Positions 40,126 through 49,439 of a DNA stretch of 64,000 nucleotides are shown here, in pieces. This DNA is from SFWF01 sp045539925 (GTDB taxonomy: Bacteria > Bacillota > Clostridia > Oscillospirales > Acutalibacteraceae). The notes beneath the pieces were generated by a model. It did not search any database and had not been told where the DNA came from. It saw nothing but the letters and a program-made list of their open reading frames with translations. The position numbers and the translations under genes were made by a program. The stretch spans positions 89,605 to 153,604 of the forward strand of contig JAZQGH010000142.1 in NCBI GenBank assembly GCA_045539925.1, in the 5' to 3' direction. The stretch's first letter is position 1, and each line of letters opens with the position of its first letter.

Positions 40126-41492
40126 TAATAAATATTAACGATAATGTATATGTAAACACAGAAAACGGGCACAAATATGCAAGGCGGGATATTGCTGCGG
40201 ACGAAAACATTATAAAATACGGTCAGCCTATCGGTCACGCCACACAGGATATAAAAAAGGATGAGCATGTGCATACGCAAAACCTGAAAACCAATCTCTC
40301 AGGAAGGTTCAGTTATGTTTTCTCGCCCGAAAACAATGTATATTCACCTAATCAAACCGACAGATGTTTTATGGGTTATCTTCGCAAAAACGGTGATGTA
40401 GGCATAAGAAATGACATCTGGATAATAAATACTGTCGGTTGCGTAAACAAAACAGCCGAAAAACTTGCTACTCTTACGGGTGCAAAATGCTTCACTCACC
40501 CATTTGGTTGCTCTCAGCTTGGCGATGACCAAAAAACAACCCAGCATATTTTAAAAGGACTCGTAAACCATCCTAACGCAGGCGGTGTATTGGTGCTTGG
40601 TCTTGGTTGTGAAAATAACAACATATGCGAATTTAAAAAGGTATTAGGCACCTGGGATGACAATAGAGTAAAGTTCCTAAATACTCAGGATGTCAGCGAT
40701 GAAGTTGCAGTGGGTGTAAAACTGATACAAGAACTTAAAGATTATGCTAATAAAATTAAAAGAGAGCCTGTAACTATTTCAAAACTGAAAATAGGACTCA
40801 AATGTGGTGGAAGTGACGGTTTTTCGGGAATTACCGCAAATCCTTTACTGGGAAGATTTTGCGACAAATTTACAAGTTATGGCGGTAGCTGTGCACTTAC
40901 AGAAGTGCCCGAAATGTTCGGCGCAGAGCATCTGCTTATGAAAAGGTGCGTGTCAAAAGAGGTTTTTGATAAAACCGTCAGTCTTATCAACGAATTTAAG
41001 ACCTATTATGAAAACCACGGTCAGGTGATATACGAAAACCCATCCCCCGGAAACAAAGCAGGAGGGATAACCACGCTAGAAGAAAAGTCGCTGGGCTGTA
41101 TTCAGAAGGGTGGCCTTTCGCCTGTTGTAGACGTACTCAACTACGGAGACACTTTATCAAAGTCGGGACTTTCACTGCTTAACGGACCCGGTAATGACAT
41201 AGTAGCAGTTACAAATTTAGCAGCTGTGGGTGTTCATATGATTCTTTTTACCACAGGAAGAGGTACGCCTCTTGGCGGTCCTGTACCAACAGTAAAGGTG
41301 TCAACTAATAAGATTCTTACAAAAAGCAAGCCGCATTGGATTGATTTTGACTCATCACCCTGCTTAGACGGGTTTGACCTTTCGGATGACTTACTTGAAT
41401 ATGTAATATCTGTTGCCGAGGGCAAAAAGACTAAAAATGAAGAATACGGTTATGAGGAAATATCAATTTACAAAGACGGAGTGACATTATAA
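40122..41492 (+). CDS. uxaA: altronate dehydratase UxaA
   Basis: Converts altronate to 2-keto-3-deoxygluconate. The 456-residue protein has an N-terminal SAF domain (about 1-85, IGHATQDIKKDEHVHTQNL), a linker, and the catalytic domain with FTHPFGCSQLGDD, LGLGCENNNI and GLKCGGSDGFSG. The cysteines there are likely metal ligands. With UxaB it forms a two-gene unit. The later steps (KDG kinase, aldolase) and UxaC are not in the window. Confidence 0.92.
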   Translation: MIININDNVYVNTENGHKYARRDIAADENIIKYGQPIGHATQDIKKDEHVHTQNLKTNLSGRFSYVFSPENNVYSPNQTDRCFMGYLRKNGDVGIRNDIWIINTVGCVNKTAEKLATLTGAKCFTHPFGCSQLGDDQKTTQHILKGLVNHPNAGGVLVLGLGCENNNICEFKKVLGTWDDNRVKFLNTQDVSDEVAVGVKLIQELKDYANKIKREPVTISKLKIGLKCGGSDGFSGITANPLLGRFCDKFTSYGGSCALTEVPEMFGAEHLLMKRCVSKEVFDKTVSLINEFKTYYENHGQVIYENPSPGNKAGGITTLEEKSLGCIQKGGLSPVVDVLNYGDTLSKSGLSLLNGPGNDIVAVTNLAAVGVHMILFTTGRGTPLGGPVPTVKVSTNKILTKSKPHWIDFDSSPCLDGFDLSDDLLEYVISVAEGKKTKNEEYGYEEISIYKDGVTL

Positions 41493-41507
41493 AGCTCAAA
41501 AAATAAC

Positions 41508-41540
41508 AAATGCGTGAAGCTATTGCTTCACGCATTTTTA
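41508..41540. terminator. terminator of uxaBA, shared with dut
   Basis: A 13-base stem AAATGCGTGAAGC/GCTTCACGCATTT with a TATT loop and T5, directly before the dut stop. Confidence 0.9.
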
Positions 41541-41978
41541 TTATTTCGTTCCCGTAGAGCCGAAACCGCCTTCTCCTCTTTCAGTATCGTCGAGGGTATC
41601 GGTCTCCACAAAGTTTACGGTAAGATAGGGTGTAATAACGATTTGAGCCACCCTTTCCCCTGCTTCAATTTTTGCTACTTTATCCGAATGGTTGTGAAGA
41701 GAAACCATAATTTCTCCTCGATAATCCGAATCAATAACTCCAACCTTATTCGCAGGAGCAAGTCCACGCTTGGTTGCAATTCCGCTGCGGGCATAGATGA
41801 GACCCACATAGCCGTCAGGTATTTCCATAGCAATGCCTGTATGAACAAGCTTAGTCTCACCGGGAGCAAATGTGAGTTCTCCTTCAGATGAGTATAGGTC
41901 TGCGCCTGCTGCACAGGCAGAGCCGTAGGAAGGGATAGTTGCATTTTGGTTTAATTTTTTAATTTTAAGTTCAAGCAT
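41541..41978 (-). CDS. dut: dUTP pyrophosphatase
   Basis: Hydrolyses dUTP to dUMP, keeping uracil out of DNA. The 145-residue trimeric-type enzyme shows motif 1 AGADLYS, motif 2 YARSGIA, motif 3 GVIDSDYRGEI (catalytic Asp), motif 4 GERVAQIV and motif 5 RGEGGFGSTG at the C-terminus. It lies 45 bases downstream of mrnC. Confidence 0.96.
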   Translation of the reverse strand: MLELKIKKLNQNATIPSYGSACAAGADLYSSEGELTFAPGETKLVHTGIAMEIPDGYVGLIYARSGIATKRGLAPANKVGVIDSDYRGEIMVSLHNHSDKVAKIEAGERVAQIVITPYLTVNFVETDTLDDTERGEGGFGSTGTK

Positions 41979-42023
41979 TTTAAAAACCCGTTGAGGTCCG
42001 TATTTCTATATGCTGCTACGCCC

Positions 42024-42401
42024 TCACCTTTCTTTAAAATTGTCTTTTATAAGCTTAAAAAGCTGTTTTGCTCGGTCATCATTGCCTGAGAGATGCAGAT
42101 ATCCGAACAGGGTTTCTACCCCCGTAGCCGAATGGTATTCACCAACACTTGCGTTTTTCGGTATTGAATTAACATGGGCGTTTCTGCCTCTTTTATAAAC
42201 CGACAGTTCCTTTTCGGTGAGCTCTGATTCAATGATTTTGTAAGCCTGAGCCTGCGCTCCTGCCTTAACAAGCTTTACAGACTGTGAGTGAAGCTCACCC
42301 GACGGTCTGTTGACCTCTGCCAACATTTCACGAACGAGTAATCCGTAATAGGCATCGCCTACAAAGGCAAGTGTGGACGGACTTAAACTGTTTACATCCA
42401 T
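42024..42401 (-). CDS. mrnC: Mini-ribonuclease III
   Basis: A 125-residue RNase III catalytic domain without a dsRNA-binding domain. In Bacillus it matures 23S rRNA ends. STLAFVGDAYYGLLVRE near residue 10 is the RNase III signature with its catalytic Asp, and TGVETLFGYLHL near 93 has the second acidic site. It is 11 bases after obg. Confidence 0.93.
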   Translation of the reverse strand: MDVNSLSPSTLAFVGDAYYGLLVREMLAEVNRPSGELHSQSVKLVKAGAQAQAYKIIESELTEKELSVYKRGRNAHVNSIPKNASVGEYHSATGVETLFGYLHLSGNDDRAKQLFKLIKDNFKER

Positions 42402-42412
42402 ATAAAACCCTC

Positions 42413-43690
42413 TTAAGATACGAATTCAAATTCAATATCGTAAACGCTTACAATATCTCCGTCTTCGACTCCTGCATTTATAAGCGCCTGAATAATTCCG
42501 CTTTGCTGGAGGGTTCTCTGGAAATACTGAAGAGATTCGTAATCGTCAGGGTTGACGGTCTCAAGTATTTTCTGTAGCCAAGGAGCATTACCTACAATGA
42601 AAACACCGTCAACCACATCAACCGTAAAGCTTCTGCGGTTAGATTCAACTATAAGCTCCTCTTCAGGTATTATATCGGGCTCATATATCTTTATTTCGGG
42701 AAGCTTTGCAAGTTCTGCCGCAACAAAGTTTATAAGCTCCTCAGTCCCCTCATTGATAGGAGCCATTATTGGGAAGAAGGCATATCCGTTTGCTTCAAAA
42801 TACTGCCTTAGTTCCTCAACCTTTTCTTCATCTGTGAGGTCACATTTATTGCCGACAACTATCTGCGGACGCTGTGACAACTCCTCACTGAAAACCTTAA
42901 GTTCGTTATTTATTGTATTAAAATCTTCTATAGGGTCTCTTCCTTCACTGCCCGAGACATCTAACACATGAAGAAGCAGACGACATCTTTCTACGTGGCG
43001 CAAAAATTCGTGACCAAGACCTACACCCTCACCTGCGCCCTCTATAAGACCGGGAATATCTGCCATAACGAAGGATGAACCTTCGCCCATTCTAACAACA
43101 CCGAGTACAGGGGTAAGTGTGGTGAAATGGTAATTAGCTATTTTGGGCTTAGCCTCACTGACGACTGAGACAAGAGTAGATTTTCCAACATTAGGAAAGC
43201 CGATAAGTCCAACATCTGCCAAGAGCTTCAGTTCAAGAGTAACATCAAGACATTCACCCGGATTTCCCGGCTTTGAAAAACGGGGAATCTGTCTGGTAGC
43301 GGTTGAAAAGTGCATATTGCCCCAACCGCCGTTACCGCCTTTTGCAATAACGACAGGCTCATCAGTGGAAATATCTGCAATTATTCTGCCAGTTTCAGCG
43401 TCTTTAACAAGAGTGCCTCTGGGCACCTTTATCACAAGACTTTTAGCACTTTTTCCTGTGCAACGGGAGGTGCCTCCGTTGGCACCGTTTTCTGCAACAT
43501 ATTTACGTTTGTACCTGAAATCGGCAAGGGTAGAAAGATTGTCGTCTACGGCAAAAACTATATCACCGCCACGTCCTCCGTCTCCACCGTCAGGGCCTCC
43601 TGCGGCAACATATTTCTCACGGTGAAAGGATACTGCACCGTTGCCTCCGTCACCTGCCTTAAGGTGTATTTTAGCAATATCTACAAACAT
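42413..43690 (-). CDS. obg: Obg/CgtA GTPase
   Basis: An essential ribosome-assembly GTPase, 425 residues. It has a glycine-rich Obg fold (about 1-157, AGDGGNGAVSFHREKYV), a G domain with P-loop GFPNVGKST, DIPGLIEGA and NKCD, and a C-terminal OCT domain. The ATG at 43690 with AGGTG upstream is chosen over a longer upstream frame. It follows rpmA, a common gene pair. Confidence 0.97.
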   Translation of the reverse strand: MFVDIAKIHLKAGDGGNGAVSFHREKYVAAGGPDGGDGGRGGDIVFAVDDNLSTLADFRYKRKYVAENGANGGTSRCTGKSAKSLVIKVPRGTLVKDAETGRIIADISTDEPVVIAKGGNGGWGNMHFSTATRQIPRFSKPGNPGECLDVTLELKLLADVGLIGFPNVGKSTLVSVVSEAKPKIANYHFTTLTPVLGVVRMGEGSSFVMADIPGLIEGAGEGVGLGHEFLRHVERCRLLLHVLDVSGSEGRDPIEDFNTINNELKVFSEELSQRPQIVVGNKCDLTDEEKVEELRQYFEANGYAFFPIMAPINEGTEELINFVAAELAKLPEIKIYEPDIIPEEELIVESNRRSFTVDVVDGVFIVGNAPWLQKILETVNPDDYESLQYFQRTLQQSGIIQALINAGVEDGDIVSVYDIEFEFVS

Positions 43691-43720
43691 AATGTCACCT
43701 CCGAATACTCTAAATGTAGA

Positions 43721-43755
43721 AAACAAGAAATAAAGCCCGGCAATGCCGAGCTTTA
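43721..43755 (-). terminator. hairpin between rpmA and obg
   Basis: AAAGCCCGGC/GCCGAGCTTT with one mismatch and a T-rich tail. It probably reduces transcription from the ribosomal genes into obg. Confidence 0.6.
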
Positions 43756-43764
43756 ATAACCGAT

Positions 43765-44049
43765 TTACTGTTCAACAGCGTAGATGCTTACCTGCTTACG
43801 GTCGCGGCCTACACGCTCGAACTTAACTTTACCGTCAATAAGAGCAAATAAAGTATCGTCGGAACCGATGCCGACATTGTTGCCCGGATGGATTTTAGTT
43901 CCTCTCTGACGAACGAGGATGTTACCTGCGAGAACAAACTGACCATCTGCGCGCTTTACGCCTAGACGCTTGGATTCACTGTCACGTCCGTTCTTGGTAG
44001 AACCCATACCTTTTTTATGGGCGAATAACTGAATGTTAATCTTTAACAT
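43765..44049 (-). CDS. rpmA: 50S ribosomal protein L27 with cleavable N-terminal leader
   Basis: A large-subunit protein whose N-terminus reaches the peptidyl-transferase centre. The 94-residue precursor starts MLKINIQLFAHKKG. In Firmicutes the leader up to LF is removed by the Prp protease to expose AHKKG. The Prp gene is the next gene upstream, two bases away. Confidence 0.97.
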   Translation of the reverse strand: MLKINIQLFAHKKGMGSTKNGRDSESKRLGVKRADGQFVLAGNILVRQRGTKIHPGNNVGIGSDDTLFALIDGKVKFERVGRDRKQVSIYAVEQ

Positions 44050-44051
44050 AA

Positions 44052-44354
44052 TTACACCTCCGAAATTACTTTAATGCAGTCTGGATACTGCTCACTTAAC
44101 TGAAGCATATGAAGTTTGAAGCCTTTAAGAAGATTGCTGCATTCGTTTGATGCGGATGGAAAACTTACGGTCATTTCTCCGTCTCTTTCGCGAATTTTCG
44201 CTTTTACTCCTAATACATCGGTAATGGTATTAACGGTGAGATAAACCGCGGAAGATACCGACGCACACACAAGACGGCCGATTTCATCAAAAGCATCAGT
44301 TGTACAGTGTCCCTTCACGGAAAAACCGTTTTCGGACAAATTGACTATTGTCAT
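44052..44354 (-). CDS. prp: ribosomal-processing cysteine protease Prp
   Basis: A 100-residue cysteine protease that trims the L27 leader. The catalytic pair is visible as His in VKGHC near residue 16 and Cys in RLVCASVSSAVY near 30. It lies between rplU and rpmA, the standard Firmicutes order, which supports the assignment. Confidence 0.93.
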   Translation of the reverse strand: MTIVNLSENGFSVKGHCTTDAFDEIGRLVCASVSSAVYLTVNTITDVLGVKAKIRERDGEMTVSFPSASNECSNLLKGFKLHMLQLSEQYPDCIKVISEV

Positions 44355-44362
44355 AAAACTCG

Positions 44363-44671
44363 TTATACGATCTCAGCGATCTGTACTTTGGTGTAGGGCT
44401 GTCTGTGACCCATTTTGCGGGCACTACCCTTCTTGGGCTTGTAGGTGAAGACAGTGATCTTCTTACCCTTGCCGTTTTTAACTACGGTTCCCTTAACAGC
44501 GGCATCCTTAACATAGGGTTTACCAACCTTGAGGGCTGCAGTCTTTTTAACAGCAACAACCTTGTCAAAAACAACCTCAGTGTTTTCTTCAGCGTCGAGC
44601 TTCTCTACGTAGATGAAATCTCCTTCTTCTACACGGTACTGCTTTCCGCCAGTTTCAATAATAGCGTACAT
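44363..44671 (-). CDS. rplU: 50S ribosomal protein L21
   Basis: A 102-residue large-subunit protein with the opening MYAIIETGGKQYRVEEGD and the C-terminal block KPKKGSARKMGHRQPYTKV. The ATG at 44671 is chosen by homology; AGGTG lies 8 bases upstream. It heads the rplU-prp-rpmA operon behind a leader that may bind L21. Confidence 0.97.
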   Translation of the reverse strand: MYAIIETGGKQYRVEEGDFIYVEKLDAEENTEVVFDKVVAVKKTAALKVGKPYVKDAAVKGTVVKNGKGKKITVFTYKPKKGSARKMGHRQPYTKVQIAEIV

Positions 44672-44758
44672 TCCTTTGGCACCTGCCTTAATATAAGTCT
44701 CGCTACAGAAGGCGTGCAAATGAGCGCAACTTTAAAAGCCTCCAATACGCGGCCTAAC
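44672..44758 (-). promoter_or_regulatory. leader of rplU, possible L21 autoregulatory RNA
   Basis: The 85-base leader contains GCGCTCATTTGCACGC and CTTCTGTAGCGAG stretches that can form short stems. Firmicutes L21 operons usually carry an L21 leader motif here. I cannot confirm the consensus by eye. Confidence 0.4.
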
Positions 44759-44759
44759 T

Positions 44760-44788
44760 ATCTTACCATTTTACGACGGTTATGTCAA
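44760..44788 (-). promoter_or_regulatory. promoter of rplU-prp-rpmA
   Basis: TTGACA (44788-44783), a 17-base spacer and TAAGAT (44765-44760). Confidence 0.75.
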
Positions 44789-44810
44789 GTGTTTTTTTAT
44801 ATACTTTTTT

Positions 44811-44846
44811 AGCAAAAGAAGACGCTTCTTACGAAACGTCTTCTTT
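44811..44846 (-). terminator. terminator of the ispH-rpsA gene
   Basis: AAAGAAGACG (44815-44824) pairs with CGTCTTCTTT (44837-44846), followed leftward by TTTTGC, 13 bases after the stop. Confidence 0.65.
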
Positions 44847-44859
44847 CACAACTATTAAA

Positions 44860-46926
44860 TTATTCTGCAGTTTCGTCTGCAACAGACTCAGCTACAACAA
44901 CCTCTTCTTCTGAAGCGGTTGCAACAACCTCGTTCTCGGTGCTTTCTTCTGCAGCTTCTTCCTTAACCTCGGGCTCGATAAGAGCGCGGATAGAAAGGCT
45001 TACACGCTTCTTATCAAAGTCGATTGCCGTAATCTTAGCATCAACCTCCTGACCGACAGTAAGCTCATCCTGAGGCTTAGCAATGTGCTTATCGGCAATC
45101 TGAGAGATGTGGATAAGTCCGTCAATACCGGGGATGATTCTTGCGAATGCGCCGTAGGTGGTCATACTAACGATAGTTACCTTAACAACATCGTCTACAT
45201 TATAACCGTTTTGGAAAATGGTCCAAGGATTCTCTTCGTCCTTCTTGTAGCCGAGAGAAATCTTTCTCTTTTCCTTATCAACAGCCTTAACGAAAACCTC
45301 AACAGTGTCGCCTACTAAAACTACCTCAGAAGGATTTTTGATTCTCTGCCAAGAAAGCTCAGACACGTGAATCATACCGTCAACGCCGCCGAGATCAACA
45401 AATGCGCCGTAGCCTGTGAGAGACTTAACAGTTCCTGTGAACTTGTCACCAACACTAATCTCATCCCAGAACTTAGCCATTTCTTCTTTTCTCTGCTCAC
45501 GAAGAATAGCGCGGATAGAACCAATAGCTCTTCTTCTGCGACCGATTTCGATGATGCGGAAGTTAACTTCCTGACCTTTGAGTTCTTCGAGAGATTCGCT
45601 CTTAGAAAGGGTTGCCTGAGAAGCAGGGATGAACACGCGGATGCCGCCTGTAATAACAACTACACCGCCCTTGTTAACTTCGGAAACGGTGCCAGTTAAT
45701 ACTTCGTTGTTTTCTTTAGCTGCAACGATTTTATCCCAGCCTGCGATTGCATCGTAACGACGCTTGGAAAGCATAGCGGTTCCTTCCATATCATCAGTAC
45801 GCATAATGATAAGGTCGAGCTCGTCTCCTACTTTAACTTCCTTGGTCAAATCAGCACTACGGTCATACGAATATTCCTCAGCGCTTACATATCCTGTAAG
45901 GCCTCTGTTATAATCAACTAAAATTTCGGTAGGTGTAACCTGAACAACAACACCCTTGACCTTTTTGTCGGAATTAAGGCTGTCGAGAGATGCCTCGAAT
46001 GCCTCTTCGTCTGTCATTTCCTCGAAAGATTTTTGAACAACTTCTGTAGCCTCGGCTTGTTCTTCTACCGGATTTAAAATTTCTGTCATGGTTTTGATAA
46101 CCTCCTTAATAATTGCCGCCGGAGTCGATGCACCGGCAACCACACCTATCTTTTCGGCACCGTCAAAAAAAGCAGCTTTAAGCTCGTGTGCAGTTTCGAT
46201 CTGAATAGTCTTTTCACAACCTGCTTTGCAGACATCGTAAAGCTTTGCAGTATTTGAACTATGCCTTCCGCCGATAACCACCATAGCATCACTTTTGCGT
46301 GAAAGTTCTGCCGATTCGGTCTGGCGCATAGCTGTAGCGTTACATATTGTACCAAAAATACTTGGATTTGTACAGTGTTTTTTTATTATTTTTTCGCATT
46401 TTTCCCAAATTTTTTTATTAAATGTGGTTTGAGAAACCACACACACCCTATTTTGAGTGAGTTCGGTGTGCTCATCAAGTAAATTCAGTAGTGATTCTTC
46501 GTCATCAAAAACAAAAACCTCTCCTCGACAGTGCCCGACTATACCAATAACCTCTTTATGCTGAGAATCACCCGCAATAAGGATTGTTTCTCCATTTTCG
46601 GAGGCTTTTTTTACAATGTTATGAATTTTTGAAACGAATGGGCAGGTAGCATCTACCATTTCTATAGAAAGCTCATTTGCCTTATTTATAACATCCTCGG
46701 GAACACCGTGAGAACGGATAACAAGTATCTCTCCGTCTTCTACATCATCTACATTTTCCACCACGCGGACTCCCTTTTGTTCAAGGTCTGCAACAAGTTG
46801 AGCGTTATGTATGATGGGTCCTAGGGTGCAAACCTTTTTTCCTTCGCTTACAAGCTCGTAAACAGTATCTACTGCACGTTTTACTCCAAAACAAAAGCCT
46901 GCAGTCTCTGCCAGTGTTATCTTCAA
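44860..46926 (-). CDS. ispH: fusion of IspH (HMBPP reductase) with ribosomal S1-type RNA-binding domains
   Basis: A 688-residue fusion. Residues of about 1-285 are the iron-sulfur IspH, last step of the MEP isoprenoid pathway, with cluster cysteines in GFCFGV, DATCPF and TICNAT, and substrate histidines in SHGVP and SQHKEV. Residues of about 325-660 hold four S1 domains (ILVDYNRGLTGYV, GGVVVITGGIRVFIP, GYGAFVDLGGVDGMIHVSEL, TYGAFARIIPGIDGLIHISQI). The tail is acidic. The TTG at 46926 overlaps the plsC stop (ATTGA) and has GGGAG upstream. The fusion is known in Clostridia. Confidence 0.93.
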   Translation of the reverse strand: MKITLAETAGFCFGVKRAVDTVYELVSEGKKVCTLGPIIHNAQLVADLEQKGVRVVENVDDVEDGEILVIRSHGVPEDVINKANELSIEMVDATCPFVSKIHNIVKKASENGETILIAGDSQHKEVIGIVGHCRGEVFVFDDEESLLNLLDEHTELTQNRVCVVSQTTFNKKIWEKCEKIIKKHCTNPSIFGTICNATAMRQTESAELSRKSDAMVVIGGRHSSNTAKLYDVCKAGCEKTIQIETAHELKAAFFDGAEKIGVVAGASTPAAIIKEVIKTMTEILNPVEEQAEATEVVQKSFEEMTDEEAFEASLDSLNSDKKVKGVVVQVTPTEILVDYNRGLTGYVSAEEYSYDRSADLTKEVKVGDELDLIIMRTDDMEGTAMLSKRRYDAIAGWDKIVAAKENNEVLTGTVSEVNKGGVVVITGGIRVFIPASQATLSKSESLEELKGQEVNFRIIEIGRRRRAIGSIRAILREQRKEEMAKFWDEISVGDKFTGTVKSLTGYGAFVDLGGVDGMIHVSELSWQRIKNPSEVVLVGDTVEVFVKAVDKEKRKISLGYKKDEENPWTIFQNGYNVDDVVKVTIVSMTTYGAFARIIPGIDGLIHISQIADKHIAKPQDELTVGQEVDAKITAIDFDKKRVSLSIRALIEPEVKEEAAEESTENEVVATASEEEVVVAESVADETAE

Positions 46927-47525
46927 TGTTTCATCTCCCAAAGCTCGGTTATAGCGTCAGTTACGGTATCGACAATGTATTTCATATTAGCCCTGTCGGT
47001 ACGCTCGGGGCTTACCATACTGTCGTAAGAAATCAGTTTTCCTATGCGAATGGTTGTCTTTTTGAAAAAGCTGTACTTTCCCTCTCTGTATATACTCATA
47101 GGAAGGATGTCGGCCTTAGTATCCATAGCAATATACGCTACACCTGATTTAGCCTTTCGCGGAGCACCCTCTTTATAGCGGGTACCTTCGGGATATATGC
47201 CCAAAATTTTTCCTTCTTTTATAAGGGTCTCTGCCTTATTTATAGCCGACATATCACCCTTGCCCCTATCAACGGCAAATGCGCCAGCGGCATTTAATAC
47301 GACTCTTAACAAAGCATTTTTAAAAAGCTCTATTTTTGCCATAAAATAAATCTGCTTTTTAAAGATAGTTGCAGCAAAAAACGGGTCGGTCATAGAGGTA
47401 TGATTGGAGCAAAGAATATAACCGCTGTTTTCGGGGATATTCTCAGTTCCTATAACTTTAACAGGCTGCAATAAACGAAAAAAAGGATAAATTATAGTTT
47501 TTGCAAAACGGTAAAAGGGTTTCAT
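46923..47525 (-). CDS. plsC: 1-acyl-sn-glycerol-3-phosphate acyltransferase PlsC
   Basis: Makes phosphatidic acid for membrane lipids. The 200-residue protein has the acyltransferase motifs SNHTSMTDP (NHx4D, about 37-45) and YPEGTRYKEG near 115, with one hydrophobic N-terminal stretch. It lies between cmk and ispH-rpsA; the cmk-plsC-ispH order is common in Clostridia. Confidence 0.93.
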   Translation of the reverse strand: MKPFYRFAKTIIYPFFRLLQPVKVIGTENIPENSGYILCSNHTSMTDPFFAATIFKKQIYFMAKIELFKNALLRVVLNAAGAFAVDRGKGDMSAINKAETLIKEGKILGIYPEGTRYKEGAPRKAKSGVAYIAMDTKADILPMSIYREGKYSFFKKTTIRIGKLISYDSMVSPERTDRANMKYIVDTVTDAITELWEMKH

Positions 47526-47530
47526 TATAA

Positions 47531-48193
47531 TTACATCCCTTCCTTTGCAATTTTTATAAGAAGCTGCAGCGACTCTTCAAAGGAAAGTGTTGTGGTATCT
47601 GCAAGTACAGCATCATCTGCCTGCTTTAAGGGTGCAATATCACGGTGAGAATCGTTATAATCACGAAGTTTCATATCTTCGAGCACCTCTTCGAAGGTGA
47701 CCTTCTCCCCTTTTTCCAAAAGCTCTTTAAGACGGCGCTGTGCTCTTGTTTCAACATCGGCTGTGAGGAATATTTTAACCTTGGCATCAGGAAGGACAAC
47801 GGTACCTATATCTCTACCATCCATTACAACATTATTGTTTTTTGCCAGTGTGCGCTGCATATCTAAAAGGAATGCGCGTACTGCAGGCTTTGCAGAAACT
47901 GCTGAAGCCATCATTGATGCCTCAGGAGTTCTTATAGCGTCGGAAACATCCTCTCCGTCAAGAAATACTCTCTGTACTCCGTCAATAAAACGGATGTCAA
48001 CAACGGTTTTTTCGAGTACAGCATCAATATCACCTTTAAGCTCTGTATCAAAGCCCAAACGGGAAAACTTAAGACCTACCGCACGGTATAAAGCACCGGT
48101 ATCTACATATATGTATTTAAGCTCCTTTGCCAAAAGCTTTGAAAGTGAACTTTTTCCTGCACCTGCAGGGCCGTCAATTGCTATATTTATCAT
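47531..48193 (-). CDS. cmk: cytidylate kinase
   Basis: Phosphorylates CMP and dCMP. The 220-residue enzyme has the P-loop GPAGAGKSS near residue 8, the CMP-binding segment DTGALYRAVGL and the DGRDIGTVVLPDA motif near 135. The ATG at 48193 is chosen by homology. It is 5 bases before plsC. Confidence 0.96.
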   Translation of the reverse strand: MINIAIDGPAGAGKSSLSKLLAKELKYIYVDTGALYRAVGLKFSRLGFDTELKGDIDAVLEKTVVDIRFIDGVQRVFLDGEDVSDAIRTPEASMMASAVSAKPAVRAFLLDMQRTLAKNNNVVMDGRDIGTVVLPDAKVKIFLTADVETRAQRRLKELLEKGEKVTFEEVLEDMKLRDYNDSHRDIAPLKQADDAVLADTTTLSFEESLQLLIKIAKEGM

Positions 48194-48212
48194 AATATCT
48201 TCTCCTTTATAG

Positions 48213-49439
48213 TTAAACAGATATACCTGCAAGATAGCCCGTTGAAAAAGCAACCTGCAGATTAAAGCCGCCTGTAAAACAGTCTACATCGATAACTTCA
48301 CCTGCAAAATAAAGCCCCTCAACCAGTTTCGACTGCATAGTAGTGGGATCTATTTCTTTAAGTTTTACACCACCCGATGTTATAACCGCCTCTTCGATAG
48401 GGCGAAGGCGTGAAACGTGAAGCGTAAGTTCTTTAAGCTCTTTTATGAGCCTTTGTCTGTCCTCGCGGGTTATACTGTTTACCTTTTTGCGCGGGTCAAT
48501 CCCTGTATTATGAACAACTACAGAAATAAGTCTTTTAGGGAGCAGTTCATCCAAGGAATTGATAAAATCCTTATTAGGTTCTGCCGAAAAATCACGCAGA
48601 ATTCGCTTATCCAGTGTATCAGCGTCGAGGGCGGGTTTTAAATCTATTTTCACGGTGTAGAGCTGAGGGTCTTTATCAATATATGCAGAAGCTGAAAGCA
48701 CAAGAGGACCCGTAATCCCAAAATCTGTGAACATCATTTCGCCGAGTTCTGAAAAGACAGGCTTCTTTTTACCCTCTAAAAACAAAGAAATCTTAACATT
48801 TTTAAGAGAAAGTCCGCAAAGTTTTGAGCAAAAACTTTCTTTGGTCATAATCGGCACTAATGAGGGTCGGAGTTCTGTGACGGTATGACCGAGTGCCTCT
48901 GCAAAACGGTATCCGTCACCTGTGGAGCCTGTAACAGGATAGGACATTCCGCCTGTTGCTAAAACCACCTTATCAAATAGGAACTCTTTACCGTTTTCGA
49001 GGGTAACAGAATTGACCCTACCCTTTATATCGCCTATAGATGAAACCCTAGCGTTTACAAACTTAGCGCCTGCTTTAGATACAGCCGAAACAAGAGCGTC
49101 AACTATATCCACTGCCTTATCAGACTGAGGAAACACTCTGTTTCCTCTTTCTGTTTTAAGAGGGACACCTTGTTTTTCAAAAAAATCCATCGTGTCCTGA
49201 CTTGAAAAGGCAGAAAAAGCAGAATACATAAATCTGCTCCCGTGAGGGGTGTTAGCAAGAAAGGTCTCTAAATCGCAATTATTTGTTACATTGCACCTTC
49301 CCTTGCCTGTTATCATAACCTTACGGGCAGGACGGGGATTTCGCTCGAAAATGGTCACATCATTGCCGTTTTTTGCCGCAGCGTACGCAGCCATCAGACC
49401 TGCTGCGCCACCGCCGATTATTGCAACCTTATTCTTCAT
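48213..49439 (-). CDS. HI0933/BaiN-type FAD-dependent oxidoreductase
   Basis: A 408-residue flavoprotein with the N-terminal FAD motif GGGAAGLMAAYAA, the family block RKVMITGKGRCNVTNN, TGGMSYPVTGSTGDGY and the C-terminal FAGEVIDVDCFTGGFNLQVAFSTG. Members are often called NAD(P)/FAD-dependent oxidoreductases. One, BaiN, acts on bile acids, but most are uncharacterised. It starts in a TAATG overlap with the membrane-protein gene upstream. Confidence 0.87.
   Translation of the reverse strand: MKNKVAIIGGGAAGLMAAYAAAKNGNDVTIFERNPRPARKVMITGKGRCNVTNNCDLETFLANTPHGSRFMYSAFSAFSSQDTMDFFEKQGVPLKTERGNRVFPQSDKAVDIVDALVSAVSKAGAKFVNARVSSIGDIKGRVNSVTLENGKEFLFDKVVLATGGMSYPVTGSTGDGYRFAEALGHTVTELRPSLVPIMTKESFCSKLCGLSLKNVKISLFLEGKKKPVFSELGEMMFTDFGITGPLVLSASAYIDKDPQLYTVKIDLKPALDADTLDKRILRDFSAEPNKDFINSLDELLPKRLISVVVHNTGIDPRKKVNSITREDRQRLIKELKELTLHVSRLRPIEEAVITSGGVKLKEIDPTTMQSKLVEGLYFAGEVIDVDCFTGGFNLQVAFSTGYLAGISV

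Noticed and set aside
44860..46926. IspH-S1 fusion as a novel protein
   Set aside because: The fusion is a known arrangement in Clostridia; it is noted in the annotation but is not new.
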